A stretch of 28,304 nt of DNA from a virus. The position numbers and the translations under genes are program-made. The notes beneath the pieces are model-generated. The model ran no database searches and was not told where the DNA came from. It worked only from the letters and a program-made list of their open reading frames with translations. The stretch covers positions 1 to 28,304 of the IMG/VR virus record IMGVR_UViG_3300042945_001946. One strand, written 5' to 3'. This document shows positions 1 to 8,490 of this stretch, one piece after another. Positions within the stretch are counted from its first letter, which is position 1. Every line of letters begins with the position of its first letter.

Positions 1-2040
1 TATTGGGATATAAGTATTTTTTCCATCAGTAATTGTATCACCAGTAGTATAACCATATCCAGGAGCAATTACAATTATATTCTGAACGCAACCAATTACT
101 TTTCCAGTATTTGGAATATTATTAGTAGTATTAATTATAGTTCCACCAGTAGTACCAATTCCTATATTTGTATAATTTCCTTGTGCATAACCAGAACCAG
201 AATTAATTACATATATGGATTCAATTGAACCAGTATCTTTATTAATAATACTTTGTGCTTCTGCTCCAGATCCACAACCACTATTATCAACAATAGTAAT
301 TATTGGTGGACTCGTATATCCAAATCCATTATTAATAATTTCTACTGAAAAAATAGCTCCAGCAGAATCTACAATTGGTATTGCTCTCGCACCGATACCA
401 TCTCCAAAAATTCTAACAATCGGTGGAACGCAAGTTGAATATTTTGATCCAATAGGTAATGGAATAATATCTTCTTGACTTGTTGGATTTTGAACTTTTT
501 CATTACATTGATTGAATATATCATTAAATACTCCTGTTATTCCACCATAAAGTGGTGTTTGATACATTGCTTCTTCTAATGAACCCAATCCATCACTTAC
601 ACCTTTAAATACATTCACACCATTAACCATTTTTTGCCAATCGTCCGCTTCTTTTTCGCTTGGTCCAAATTTAGATGACCAAACATATGGAGTTTTGCAA
701 GCAAGACCAGTGCAATCAAGAAAACTAAAAATTTGTGATGCCAATGAACTTGCTTGATTTAAAATTCCAGAAACAGTTGAAATACCACCAGTCAACCAAC
801 CAATTCCAGAAATAATAGTAGAAAGTGCGCTTTCCATATTATCCATAACTTTTGCAAGAATTCCAGCAGTCCATTGCTCTACTGCACATAATGGAGCATT
901 GATAATATTTGATGCCAAATCACCAAGAAATCCTTCAATATAATCAATAATTTCAGCAGATATTTTTTCAAGAATACAAAAAATAATATCCAAATATTTT
1001 TTCAATTGCTCCATAATAATTTTTTGTTGTGGAAGAGGAACAACCAATCCCACAAGTTTTCTAAATGCCCAGGAAATACATTTAAAAATTGTATTTCTTA
1101 AATTATTAATAATTAATTTTACAATTCCACCAATTTGTCTTGCACAATTTGCAATTGATTGCCCAATATCTACGATCTCATTTAATACTGGATCAATATA
1201 AGTACCCAAATAATTATCCAACCCATTTGTAATTGCAACAAAATCTTGAAGTATTTGGGTAATTTGACTGATTAAATTATTTTGACACCCATTTGAAATA
1301 ATATAAGTTCTATCACATTTTTTTTCTATTCCGTAAGTTGATTGTGCTTGACAAACTAATCTATCTCCTACCAAATTTAAATTAGGATCAAATCCTTTTA
1401 TTTCTGATGTATATCCTTTTTCACTATCCCAAGAAACATTAGCATTTGTAATTCCAACACCTACACCTAAATCTAGATTTGTATTAAAAAGAAAAGGAGA
1501 TATTGGAGAAGTTTCTGCTGATTGCTCGTTTCTTTGCTCCGTAGTTGCAGTTTGATCTATTTCTTTACTTTTCCTTGCTTCTAATTGAGTTGCCTTAACT
1601 TTATTTCCAGGATGTCCAGTAAATGGTTTAAATCCTGAACTCAAATCTGATTGTACATTTTCCTCACTAATTAAATTCTTAACTCCATCACTTCTATGAA
1701 GAAGACCAATAACTACTGGTTGTTGTGCGTCATCTCCATCCAAGAAAAATCCAAAACAAGTTTCTCCGCCTTTCAAATCTAATGTCTTTCCTGTTCCGCC
1801 TTGTCCACTACCGAAAGCAGGATCAATCATTACTTGTGCCCAAGGTAAATCATTATCACTTAAAATTGATCCAGAAAAAGGATGGTATCCGATAATTCTT
1901 ACTTTGCAACGATAATTCCAATCTCCATTGAAATAATCTGCTGCCTTTTTCCAATACTTTGAATGTGCAACTTGACCAATCCACCAATTAAATCCATCTT
2001 TACCGATATAATTTGATTTTAATAAAGATTCTTCAATCAT
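1..2040 (-). CDS. gp5-like baseplate hub/spike protein (C-terminus beyond window)
   Basis: The frame is open from an ATG at 2040 to the window edge, giving 680 codons without a stop, so the gene is incomplete. The N-terminal ~130 residues match cyanophage gp5 proteins (T4 gp5 OB-fold region), including the segments DGFNWWIGQVAHS, DLPWAQVMIDPAFGSG and QPVVIGLLHRSDG. The middle part is long, hydrophobic and Cys-containing. The last visible third carries three spaced Gly-Tyr repeats (NNGFGYTSPP, NSGSGYAQGN, APGYGYTTGD), suggesting a repetitive beta structure. No GH24 lysozyme motif is present in the visible part, unlike T4 gp5, where it follows the OB domain. The start codon overlaps the end of the upstream 69-aa gene by 8 nt, so it is translationally coupled. 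The hub role is inferred from the N-terminal similarity and from the tail-gene neighbours. Confidence 0.8.
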   Translation of the reverse strand, partial: MIEESLLKSNYIGKDGFNWWIGQVAHSKYWKKAADYFNGDWNYRCKVRIIGYHPFSGSILSDNDLPWAQVMIDPAFGSGQGGTGKTLDLKGGETCFGFFLDGDDAQQPVVIGLLHRSDGVKNLISEENVQSDLSSGFKPFTGHPGNKVKATQLEARKSKEIDQTATTEQRNEQSAETSPISPFLFNTNLDLGVGVGITNANVSWDSEKGYTSEIKGFDPNLNLVGDRLVCQAQSTYGIEKKCDRTYIISNGCQNNLISQITQILQDFVAITNGLDNYLGTYIDPVLNEIVDIGQSIANCARQIGGIVKLIINNLRNTIFKCISWAFRKLVGLVVPLPQQKIIMEQLKKYLDIIFCILEKISAEIIDYIEGFLGDLASNIINAPLCAVEQWTAGILAKVMDNMESALSTIISGIGWLTGGISTVSGILNQASSLASQIFSFLDCTGLACKTPYVWSSKFGPSEKEADDWQKMVNGVNVFKGVSDGLGSLEEAMYQTPLYGGITGVFNDIFNQCNEKVQNPTSQEDIIPLPIGSKYSTCVPPIVRIFGDGIGARAIPIVDSAGAIFSVEIINNGFGYTSPPIITIVDNSGCGSGAEAQSIINKDTGSIESIYVINSGSGYAQGNYTNIGIGTTGGTIINTTNNIPNTGKVIGCVQNIIVIAPGYGYTTGDTITDGKNTYIPI

Positions 2041-2242
2041 CGTAAATTCTACACTCTAATGCATCTGGATTTAAATCACAAAATAATTCTAATGCAGTTG
2101 GAATATCAACAGTATCAGGATTGTGCTTTTGATATTTCAAAAGATCTTCTAGATATGATTTTAAATATCTTATTCTTTGTGTGTTTAATGAGGAATTTTC
2201 TAGTTCCTCACATACAGTGTCTATAAGTTCTTGTAATTCCAT
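2033..2242 (-). CDS. Small acidic conserved protein between hub genes
   Basis: A 69-aa, acidic, probably helical protein (MELQELIDTVCEELE at the start, ECRIYDD at the end). It starts 2 nt after the 440-aa protein gene ends and overlaps the gp5-like start by 8 nt, so it belongs to the hub operon. I do not recognise a family. Size, acidity and tight coupling to two structural genes suggest an assembly helper or small structural partner, but that is inference. Confidence 0.7.
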   Translation of the reverse strand: MELQELIDTVCEELENSSLNTQRIRYLKSYLEDLLKYQKHNPDTVDIPTALELFCDLNPDALECRIYDD

Positions 2243-2244
2243 AT

Positions 2245-3567
2245 TTAAATATTTTTAGGTCCGTATAATCCATAACTATCACGAACTAGCCTCATAGATG
2301 TAAGCATTTTGTTAGTAGGATCAAAATGATGCCTTAATTCTTTAATTAGATAAAATCCACTTTGTTCTGGATCTACTTCTCCAGTATTTGCAGGTTCCAT
2401 TTTTGGAAACTGTGCATAAATTATATCACCGCATTTAAGATTGATATTCAATGGCACATTCATATTTAGTGCTTGACTGAATAATAAATTGTATCTTGAA
2501 TATGCCATCGCCATATCAGCACCACTTGTCAATTTATTGCTCACAGAACCATCAAAATTCAATACCCCACGATCTGCAACTTTTACCATAATACGAGATA
2601 CACTATCGCCAAATTCATCAGATACAGCAATACTTTCAGCAGCACCAAGTTTATTTTTGACTTGATTTTTTAATGTATACTTATATAAATCCAATGAATT
2701 GCTATAAAGATCATAAAAATAAGTTTTGTTTGAATACATACCAACTCTTAAAGATTTCATCAAGTCAATATTTTTTTCAAAATTATAATTAATAATTTTG
2801 AAATTATTATTTAAACTATTATGTTCGATTACAAACTGATCATAACTATAATTATAAACTTTTTTCTTATTTGCACTTGATACTGCTATTCTTGTATTTG
2901 ATACCAAACTATCAATGCTTCTAAAATTAAATCCATCTTTATTTTCATAAAAGAAAAATCCAGCAGTTCCTTTTGCTATCCCACTTTGATCGCCACCAGA
3001 AGTTCCTGTTGGTCCACCAGAAGTTGTAGGAACTGCTTTTGGTCCTAACCATTGTAAAGTATGAAATGGTTTTTTATTATTTCCAATAAAAGAATAAGAA
3101 TTTGAGGTTTGTTCTATATTTTCAGATTTAAATTTTTTTGTCTTCAGATCATCTTTAAGAATTTTAGTTACAGTATTTCGTAAATTTCCTCTATAAATTG
3201 TTTGGCATCTTACTGTTTCATTAGTCAATCCTTCTCTTGAAACGAGATGTAAAGTGAATGATTCATTTTTATTTTGTGCATCAAGATTACTTACTTTATA
3301 CACATACATTGCATTGTCGCCATCTAATAAGAATGTTCCAGAAACAGTTTCAATTTCCATCGAAACACTTTCACCACCACGAATTGGTAGTCTATTGAAA
3401 ATAGAATATGAGTTAATGACATCCATTGTCATTGTTATACAAGGAGATAAAATATCCTCATAATAATCCACTGATGTAATTGAATTGGTTAAATCAATTT
3501 TATTCTTACCATCCAATGATTGAATGGTAACTGATTGATATCTTAAACCTTGTACTGAGACTGCCAT
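2245..3567 (-). CDS. Virion structural protein, candidate gp27-equivalent baseplate hub
   Basis: A 440-aa protein with a beta-rich composition and no obvious catalytic motif. Near residues 170-195 there is a Gly/Thr/Ser-rich low-complexity stretch. It lies immediately upstream of the small acidic gene and the gp5-like hub, in the position T4-type phages use for the hub protein gp27, which makes the cup that holds gp5. Its ATG overlaps the stop of the preceding M23-peptidase tail protein (TAATG), showing translational coupling. The gp27 assignment comes from position, length (T4 gp27 is about 390 aa) and context only; sequence similarity is not evident by eye. Confidence 0.6.
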   Translation of the reverse strand: MAVSVQGLRYQSVTIQSLDGKNKIDLTNSITSVDYYEDILSPCITMTMDVINSYSIFNRLPIRGGESVSMEIETVSGTFLLDGDNAMYVYKVSNLDAQNKNESFTLHLVSREGLTNETVRCQTIYRGNLRNTVTKILKDDLKTKKFKSENIEQTSNSYSFIGNNKKPFHTLQWLGPKAVPTTSGGPTGTSGGDQSGIAKGTAGFFFYENKDGFNFRSIDSLVSNTRIAVSSANKKKVYNYSYDQFVIEHNSLNNNFKIINYNFEKNIDLMKSLRVGMYSNKTYFYDLYSNSLDLYKYTLKNQVKNKLGAAESIAVSDEFGDSVSRIMVKVADRGVLNFDGSVSNKLTSGADMAMAYSRYNLLFSQALNMNVPLNINLKCGDIIYAQFPKMEPANTGEVDPEQSGFYLIKELRHHFDPTNKMLTSMRLVRDSYGLYGPKNI

Positions 3568-5705
3568 TATGCTGAAGAAAGATTAGTGAGAAGCATTGTA
3601 GTCCATAGACTATTTAATATCTGACCTTCGGATGGCATTATAACTGTAACGCCACCACCTCCATTCCCAGTTGGAATTGGAAATGGAACAACTTGTGGTT
3701 GTGATGCAACTTGTTGACTTTGATCTCCCATTAAAAATATTGCAGCTTGTTGTGCTGCAGTTGGTGGTGGTGTCAAAATTTGTGCTGGTATTTGATCGCC
3801 TGTTTGTGCTCTTACTTTTGCTTGTGATAATTCATAATCTCTAGAATTTTTGAGGAATGCATCCAATTGATTCTTAAATCCTTTTATCTTTTCGGGATCA
3901 GTAATTTGTTCTCCTTTTTCCGTAAAGTATTTTTTCTCTGCTTGTTGAAAAAGATTTCTTCCCATTACAACACTTCCAACACCAGGAACTTTAATTGTTT
4001 CTCCGCTCCCTGGTTTTGCTTTTGACAATTTATTAAAAACATCGACACCTTTTTCTGGTGCTATTGGTGCTGCTGAGGATTGTTCATTTGCTCCTGCTTT
4101 TGCTTTTGCTTTTACTTTTACATTACCACCAAATCTAAAAATTCTTTTGGCTGCTTCTGTTGGGTCAACCTGACCAGAACCAGCAGGAAGATATTCAAAG
4201 TGTAAATGAGGTCCTTCGGAATTTCCAGATCCAGGAGCACCTGCAGCACCACCAGTATATCCAATAACTTGTCCTGGGGAAATTTTAGAACCAGGAGCAA
4301 CAGATATTCTACTCATATGAGCGTATCTACTTAAAGAACCATCTTTATGTCTAACTTCAATGAGTGCTCCCCATCCACTAGGATTATAATTCATATCTGC
4401 AACAGTCACTGTTCCTTCTTGAATTAAACTAATTGGTGTTCCAGCATTCTTAAAATAATCATTACCATTATGCCTCGGACGACGTGCCGATCTAAAACTT
4501 GAATCTGGAGCTCCAGGAACTTCCCCTCCAGATGCTTCAACATCTTCAAGTTGTAATCCAGTTGATTCTGGATTATTTCCAGTATTAATTGGATCTGTGG
4601 GTTCTATAGAATCGGAGTCTTCTATTTCTTCACTGGAATCATTTTTATTTTGAACTCCAGTCATTCCCAATTTTAATTTTTCAAACTTACTTACAACTTT
4701 ATCAAATTTATCAGTAATACTTGCAAATGTAACGTCACTTGAAGATGCTGCTTCTCGTTGTTTTGTTTCTTGTGCTTTTAATCTTTCGTCTATTTTATCA
4801 GCACCAGTAAATTTATCTGCTAAATTTCCACCAAGTTGTCCTCCACCAAATCCACCAGCAAGAGAACCAATAATTCCCCCAATTACTGCACCAGGAGCTG
4901 CACCAACACCACCAAATAAAGCGCCTATACCTGCGCCTACTGCTGCTCCTGCTTTCCCACCAGCCCAAGCACCGGCAAGACCACCAGCAAGACCACCTCC
5001 CGATCCAACCCCTGCTTGGAGGTTTGATTGTCCTTCGCCTTTTCTTCCCATAAAATCAAGACCAGCAAAAGCAATATTCAATGGTCCAGCAATTCCCCCA
5101 AGTCTTCCTCTTGGTGCTCCTTTAAATCCACCACCTCCACTTCTTCCTGCTTGTCTATATTGTGCTGCGGTTTCTGATGAAAATCCACCACCTCTTACTC
5201 CCTTTCCGTGCCCTGTAAGATACTCATACTCATTCATATTTGAATTTCTCAACAATGCCTGAAAAGCAGCAGAATTATTACTTATTCCACCCTTACCAAC
5301 AAGTCGTTTATAATCTCTTAAAGCAAAATTTTCGCCTTTTGTTAGATTGCTTTTTTTGTTAAGCTTTTTGATAATATCTTCATAACTTCCTTTGAACTTT
5401 CCTTTGGGAAGTCCAAGTTTACCTTTTAAAAAATTTGCTCCTTTTCTAATTCCAAGTGCAGCAAGAAGTGATCCTAATATTCCTCCACCACCGCCACCTC
5501 CTCCACCAAGAGCAGATCCAACAAAAAATTGAAGATCTTCTACTTTCTTCTTTTTTGGTAATTTTATTTTTTTAATATCTTTATTGCTTGTATCCAACCA
5601 ATTAATAAAATCATTATAATCCCTTGCTCTTTTCGGCAAAGAACGCTTCATTTTTACAATGTTATTTGCAGATGATAGTAGGGGAGAAAAAAGTTTAGTT
5701 TCCAT
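3567..5705 (-). CDS. Tail-associated protein with M23 (LytM-type) peptidase domain
   Basis: A 712-aa protein. Residues 1-60 are basic. Residues ~65-90 and 230-295 are Gly/Ala-rich hydrophobic segments resembling glycine-zipper or membrane-active stretches. A charged helical part (~300-350) and an acidic linker (~355-400) follow. An M23 zinc metallopeptidase domain spans about 405-520, with H412xxxD416, YAH463M and H500-L-H502 as the expected zinc and catalytic residues. The C-terminus is Pro/Gln-rich. M23 enzymes cut peptide cross-links in peptidoglycan. In the tail operon this suggests local wall opening during DNA injection, not lysis. The start overlaps the previous stop by one base (TAATG). 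A tape-measure or hub role (T4 gp28/gp29 positions) is possible but unproven. Confidence 0.8.
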   Translation of the reverse strand: METKLFSPLLSSANNIVKMKRSLPKRARDYNDFINWLDTSNKDIKKIKLPKKKKVEDLQFFVGSALGGGGGGGGGILGSLLAALGIRKGANFLKGKLGLPKGKFKGSYEDIIKKLNKKSNLTKGENFALRDYKRLVGKGGISNNSAAFQALLRNSNMNEYEYLTGHGKGVRGGGFSSETAAQYRQAGRSGGGGFKGAPRGRLGGIAGPLNIAFAGLDFMGRKGEGQSNLQAGVGSGGGLAGGLAGAWAGGKAGAAVGAGIGALFGGVGAAPGAVIGGIIGSLAGGFGGGQLGGNLADKFTGADKIDERLKAQETKQREAASSSDVTFASITDKFDKVVSKFEKLKLGMTGVQNKNDSSEEIEDSDSIEPTDPINTGNNPESTGLQLEDVEASGGEVPGAPDSSFRSARRPRHNGNDYFKNAGTPISLIQEGTVTVADMNYNPSGWGALIEVRHKDGSLSRYAHMSRISVAPGSKISPGQVIGYTGGAAGAPGSGNSEGPHLHFEYLPAGSGQVDPTEAAKRIFRFGGNVKVKAKAKAGANEQSSAAPIAPEKGVDVFNKLSKAKPGSGETIKVPGVGSVVMGRNLFQQAEKKYFTEKGEQITDPEKIKGFKNQLDAFLKNSRDYELSQAKVRAQTGDQIPAQILTPPPTAAQQAAIFLMGDQSQQVASQPQVVPFPIPTGNGGGGVTVIMPSEGQILNSLWTTMLLTNLSSA

Positions 5706-7558
5706 TATCCGACAATATTATAAACCATTCTTGAATATAATGTTAAGAAATTATCTGGATTGTATGAAGGCAAAAATGGAGCAGTTGGTCCATTTCCACC
5801 AGTTGGTGATGGTGGTGTAGTTGTGCTTGATGGTCGTGATGGTGATGCTTGTGGTGTTCCACTACCAACATTAACTAAACTCACTTGTGGTGCTTCTGCT
5901 CCAGACGCTTTTGCCGCTGGTGCTCTTCTTAACTGTTGTGGTGATGGTAATACTGGTGCTGATGGTGCTTGTTGTCCTGGTTGAGGTTTAGAGGGGATAG
6001 ATGATGCTTCATCAAATCTTTTTCCTACTGCAGTTCCCCATTTTGTTATTGGAGCGCCCGCACTATCTCTAGGGAGAGTTCCTGTATTAATATAGGAAGA
6101 AACGTTTCCTTCTCCAAGTTGCCCCATACCAAGAGCCACTGCCCTCTCTCTAGGGGACATAGTATTATATTTTGGAGATAGTGATTGTAACCTCCTATGC
6201 ATATATACTGTCCTTCCCATATAAATTTTTTCCTGCAATTCTGGATTATTTAAATATTCCTGTTGCGATGGCACAGGAATCCCCATTACTTTTGCGGAAT
6301 CTGCAATCTCATTAGACCCCATTTGATATCTTCCAGCAAATCTTGTACCTGCACCTCCCATTTGATTATATCTTGCCCCCTCAACGTCTGCCACACCCTG
6401 TTTTAATGCATTATACTGTTCTTGAGTAAGTCCCAATTCTTTCAATGCCTGTGCATCGTCTTTTATCGTTACCCCAGTAGGAGCACCAGAAGGAGAAAGA
6501 GGAGTAGGAGTAGGACTACCTCCACCGCCGCCAGAACCAGAAGGTTTTGTACCAGAATCCGAACCTTTTTTGCCCTTTCCTCCTCTTAAACCATCAAGAG
6601 CTTTATCAAATCTATCTAAAATGGAATTAAATTTATCTAAAAGATTTCCAGGAACTTCTGGTGCAGTATCTCCAGGTTGAACCTCTTCACCGCCAGGTTG
6701 AGAAAGACCACTTACGACAGAACCTGCACCAACAGCAGCAGCACCACCTAAAAGCAATTTACCTATTCCACCACCTTTTGGTAATTTTGATAATAAATTT
6801 CCTTCCTGTTTCATTGCAGGACCAGCAACATTTGGTGGTCGTTTTCCTCCCATTCCAGGAATTAATCCACCAACCAATCCACCAACCAATCCACCAAGTG
6901 CTGACATTATAGCACCAATTATTCCTCCACCACCTCTACCACCAGAAAACCCTGATAGTTGTTCTATAATTTTAAGTATTGCTTTTCTTAATGCCTTTGC
7001 TACATCAAATGTTTCTGTAAATGTAGTTTTTAAATTTTCTATATTTTCTTTAATTTTATCTAAATTCTTTTTTGAACCAAAGAAACTAATAAATCCAATT
7101 GCTTCTTTTACTTTATCAAAAAATCCACCAAATGGTTTAAATCCTTTTTCTGATTTTTCTTTTTTATCTCCAAAAATATTTGAAACTGAATTTGTATTAT
7201 TAAAAATATTAGTAGTTAAAGTGCCAATCAAAGATCCCAAATTATTCTTTTTTGGTGAAATCTTTGCTCTATCAAATCCAACAATATTATTCTTTGCACC
7301 AGAAAGCACAGATGACCCAATAGGAGATCCACCCGAAATAAAATTCAGTGCTGATTCTTTACTTCCTTTCTGGGAACCTACTATTTTTTTTGGATTTATT
7401 CCACTAAATTCTGCTAAAGGATCTCCCTTTTCCTTTAACATTCTTGCGGAATAATCAGATGGTCTCTTCCCACGATAGAAAGTCCCACTAGGAATTGACC
7501 CAAAAGATGGAGTTCCATATCCTCTATATGATGACAATCCCGGAGAATTTTTAAGCAT
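5705..7558 (-). CDS. Gly-rich tail protein with lysozyme/transglycosylase-like domain
   Basis: A 617-aa protein. A basic N-terminus is followed by a helical region (~150-200), a glycine-zipper-like hydrophobic segment (~205-240), a second Gly/Ala segment (~262-285) and a Gly/Ser/Pro linker (~325-360). A peptidoglycan-hydrolase-like domain covers about 372-515. It has a likely catalytic Glu at 393 (VADVEGARYNQ), then a Gly-rich turn and GRYQMG at 409-414, a pattern seen in tail-borne lytic enzymes. The Pro/Ser-rich tail ends in a conserved-looking segment, NFLTLYSRMVYNIVG. It follows gp26 and its extension, the place where many tailed phages put the tape-measure gene, and its length is close to T4 gp29 (590 aa). 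The wall-hydrolase call is moderately sure; the tape-measure or hub role is inference. Confidence 0.7.
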   Translation of the reverse strand: MLKNSPGLSSYRGYGTPSFGSIPSGTFYRGKRPSDYSARMLKEKGDPLAEFSGINPKKIVGSQKGSKESALNFISGGSPIGSSVLSGAKNNIVGFDRAKISPKKNNLGSLIGTLTTNIFNNTNSVSNIFGDKKEKSEKGFKPFGGFFDKVKEAIGFISFFGSKKNLDKIKENIENLKTTFTETFDVAKALRKAILKIIEQLSGFSGGRGGGGIIGAIMSALGGLVGGLVGGLIPGMGGKRPPNVAGPAMKQEGNLLSKLPKGGGIGKLLLGGAAAVGAGSVVSGLSQPGGEEVQPGDTAPEVPGNLLDKFNSILDRFDKALDGLRGGKGKKGSDSGTKPSGSGGGGGSPTPTPLSPSGAPTGVTIKDDAQALKELGLTQEQYNALKQGVADVEGARYNQMGGAGTRFAGRYQMGSNEIADSAKVMGIPVPSQQEYLNNPELQEKIYMGRTVYMHRRLQSLSPKYNTMSPRERAVALGMGQLGEGNVSSYINTGTLPRDSAGAPITKWGTAVGKRFDEASSIPSKPQPGQQAPSAPVLPSPQQLRRAPAAKASGAEAPQVSLVNVGSGTPQASPSRPSSTTTPPSPTGGNGPTAPFLPSYNPDNFLTLYSRMVYNIVG

Positions 7559-7727
7559 TCTGTTGTTGTGCCTTTAGATTTTCTTCTTCAATGTGCTGCT
7601 GTAAAAGTGCCAAATAAACGTCCCGTTCCCAGGGCATAAGATTTTCAATCTCGGTCAAAGAATATTTATGGAACTGTATTAGTGAAAAATTAATTCTAAA
7701 ATATGACTCAAGATCCATATGAGCCAT
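7551..7727 (-). CDS. 58-aa ORF after gp26, likely expressed as its -1 frameshift extension
   Basis: The ORF encodes 58 residues, including TEIENLMPWERDVYLALL and an EEE-rich end. The pattern 'small helical domain with MPWER, acidic tail' is typical of the short ORFs that follow tail-assembly chaperone genes. Its ATG (7727) lies 2 nt after the gp26 stop, in the -1 frame, and has no Shine-Dalgarno sequence. The -1 frame is open from the U UUU UUC heptamer at 7736-7742, so slippage would add Arg-Leu-Ile plus these 58 residues to gp26 residue 240, giving about 301 aa. It overlaps the next gene start by 8 nt (ATGctTAA arrangement). Coding is likely from position and the absence of any other gene here. 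Translation by reinitiation instead of frameshifting cannot be excluded. Confidence 0.7.
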   Translation of the reverse strand: MAHMDLESYFRINFSLIQFHKYSLTEIENLMPWERDVYLALLQQHIEEENLKAQQQNA

Positions 7728-7742
7728 AATTAACCGAAAAAA
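7703..7742 (-). promoter_or_regulatory. Candidate -1 ribosomal frameshift signal at the end of gp26
   Basis: On the minus strand the gp26 codons AGT TTT TTC contain the heptamer T TTT TTC (7742-7736) in the X XXY YYZ register. It is followed by Gly and TAA, an 8-nt spacer (7735-7728), then ATGGCTCA (7727-7720), a 9-nt loop and TGAGTCAT (7710-7703), which pair over 8 bp with one G-U. Slippery site, spacer and hairpin match known bacterial and phage -1 frameshift signals. The lambda G/GT chaperone frameshift is the functional precedent. Confidence 0.65.
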
Positions 7743-8455
7743 CTTGTTAACCCCTCCAGTGTCACCTCGCTTTCTACTTTTGTATTTGGATTCATTACTT
7801 TAAAAGTATGTGCAAGTTTTGGCATTGTGTTGAAAAATTCTTCAATCATTTTAAATTGATTTGATGTCAATGTCTCAATCCAATCGGTCAATTCTTTTTT
7901 AGTGCAATCTGATGCTGACCAAACGTCTTCATTATTATAAACCACATCAATACAAGAAGAAATTACATCAAATGACTTATCAATAGAAGAAATTTCATTG
8001 CTACTAAAATCAAAATTATTCTTAATAAATTCATTCAAAGATGGATACTTCATTTTAAGAATTAAATTGGCATCCAATTTAATTTCTTGTGTGTGATTTG
8101 GATCTTTTTGAACTTCAATTTCATCAATATAAACTTTGACTGGAACTTCTGTTTCTCCATCATCACTACAAGTCACAATTAATTCAATTGATTCTCCAAC
8201 TGACTTTGCACGAACATTCAAAAAGATATATTCAATATCAAAAGTAGGAAGTTCTTCTACTTTAATTCCTCTTGTGAGAATACAATCCTTTAAAGTATTT
8301 TTGATTGCACTAGTGATTTGTTTAACATCTTCACTTTCCAGTGCAAGAATTAAAATCTTTTCTTCTTTGACTAAAAATGGACGATATTTGATTGTTTTTC
8401 CAGTTGATGGCAATTCCAACTCATATGTTGGTGTAGCAATTTTTGGTAAAGGCAT
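7730..8455 (-). CDS. 26: gp26-like baseplate hub subunit / possible tail assembly chaperone
   Basis: A 241-aa protein resembling the T4 gp26 family as found in cyanophages (T4 gp26 is 208 aa). The N-terminus is MPLPKIATPTYELELPSTGK, followed by KYRPFLVKEEK and a long helical, acidic body. T4 gp26 takes part in baseplate hub assembly. Here the gene starts the minus-strand hub operon, has a T4-type late promoter 28-35 nt upstream (8483-8490) and an AGGTC ribosome-site remnant before the ATG. Its last codons form a slippery heptamer leading into a 58-codon extension, which suggests a G/GT-like chaperone role for the following long tail proteins. The family call is fairly sure; the chaperone interpretation is inference. 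Confidence 0.8.
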   Translation of the reverse strand: MPLPKIATPTYELELPSTGKTIKYRPFLVKEEKILILALESEDVKQITSAIKNTLKDCILTRGIKVEELPTFDIEYIFLNVRAKSVGESIELIVTCSDDGETEVPVKVYIDEIEVQKDPNHTQEIKLDANLILKMKYPSLNEFIKNNFDFSSNEISSIDKSFDVISSCIDVVYNNEDVWSASDCTKKELTDWIETLTSNQFKMIEEFFNTMPKLAHTFKVMNPNTKVESEVTLEGLTSFFG

Positions 8456-8482
8456 AATGACCTATAGTAATTCAGTTATAAT

Positions 8483-8490
8483 TATTTATT
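8483..8490 (-). promoter_or_regulatory. T4-type late promoter (AATAAATA) for the gp26 operon
   Basis: Minus-strand AATAAATA fits the cyanophage late motif NATAAATA. It overlaps the gp54 stop codon and would start RNA about 20 nt before the gp26 ATG at 8455. Confidence 0.6.

Noticed and set aside
7663-7670. CATAAATA as a late promoter for the 617-aa tail gene
   Set aside because: It lies inside the gp26 extension ORF, over 100 nt from the next start, and may be chance; not counted.
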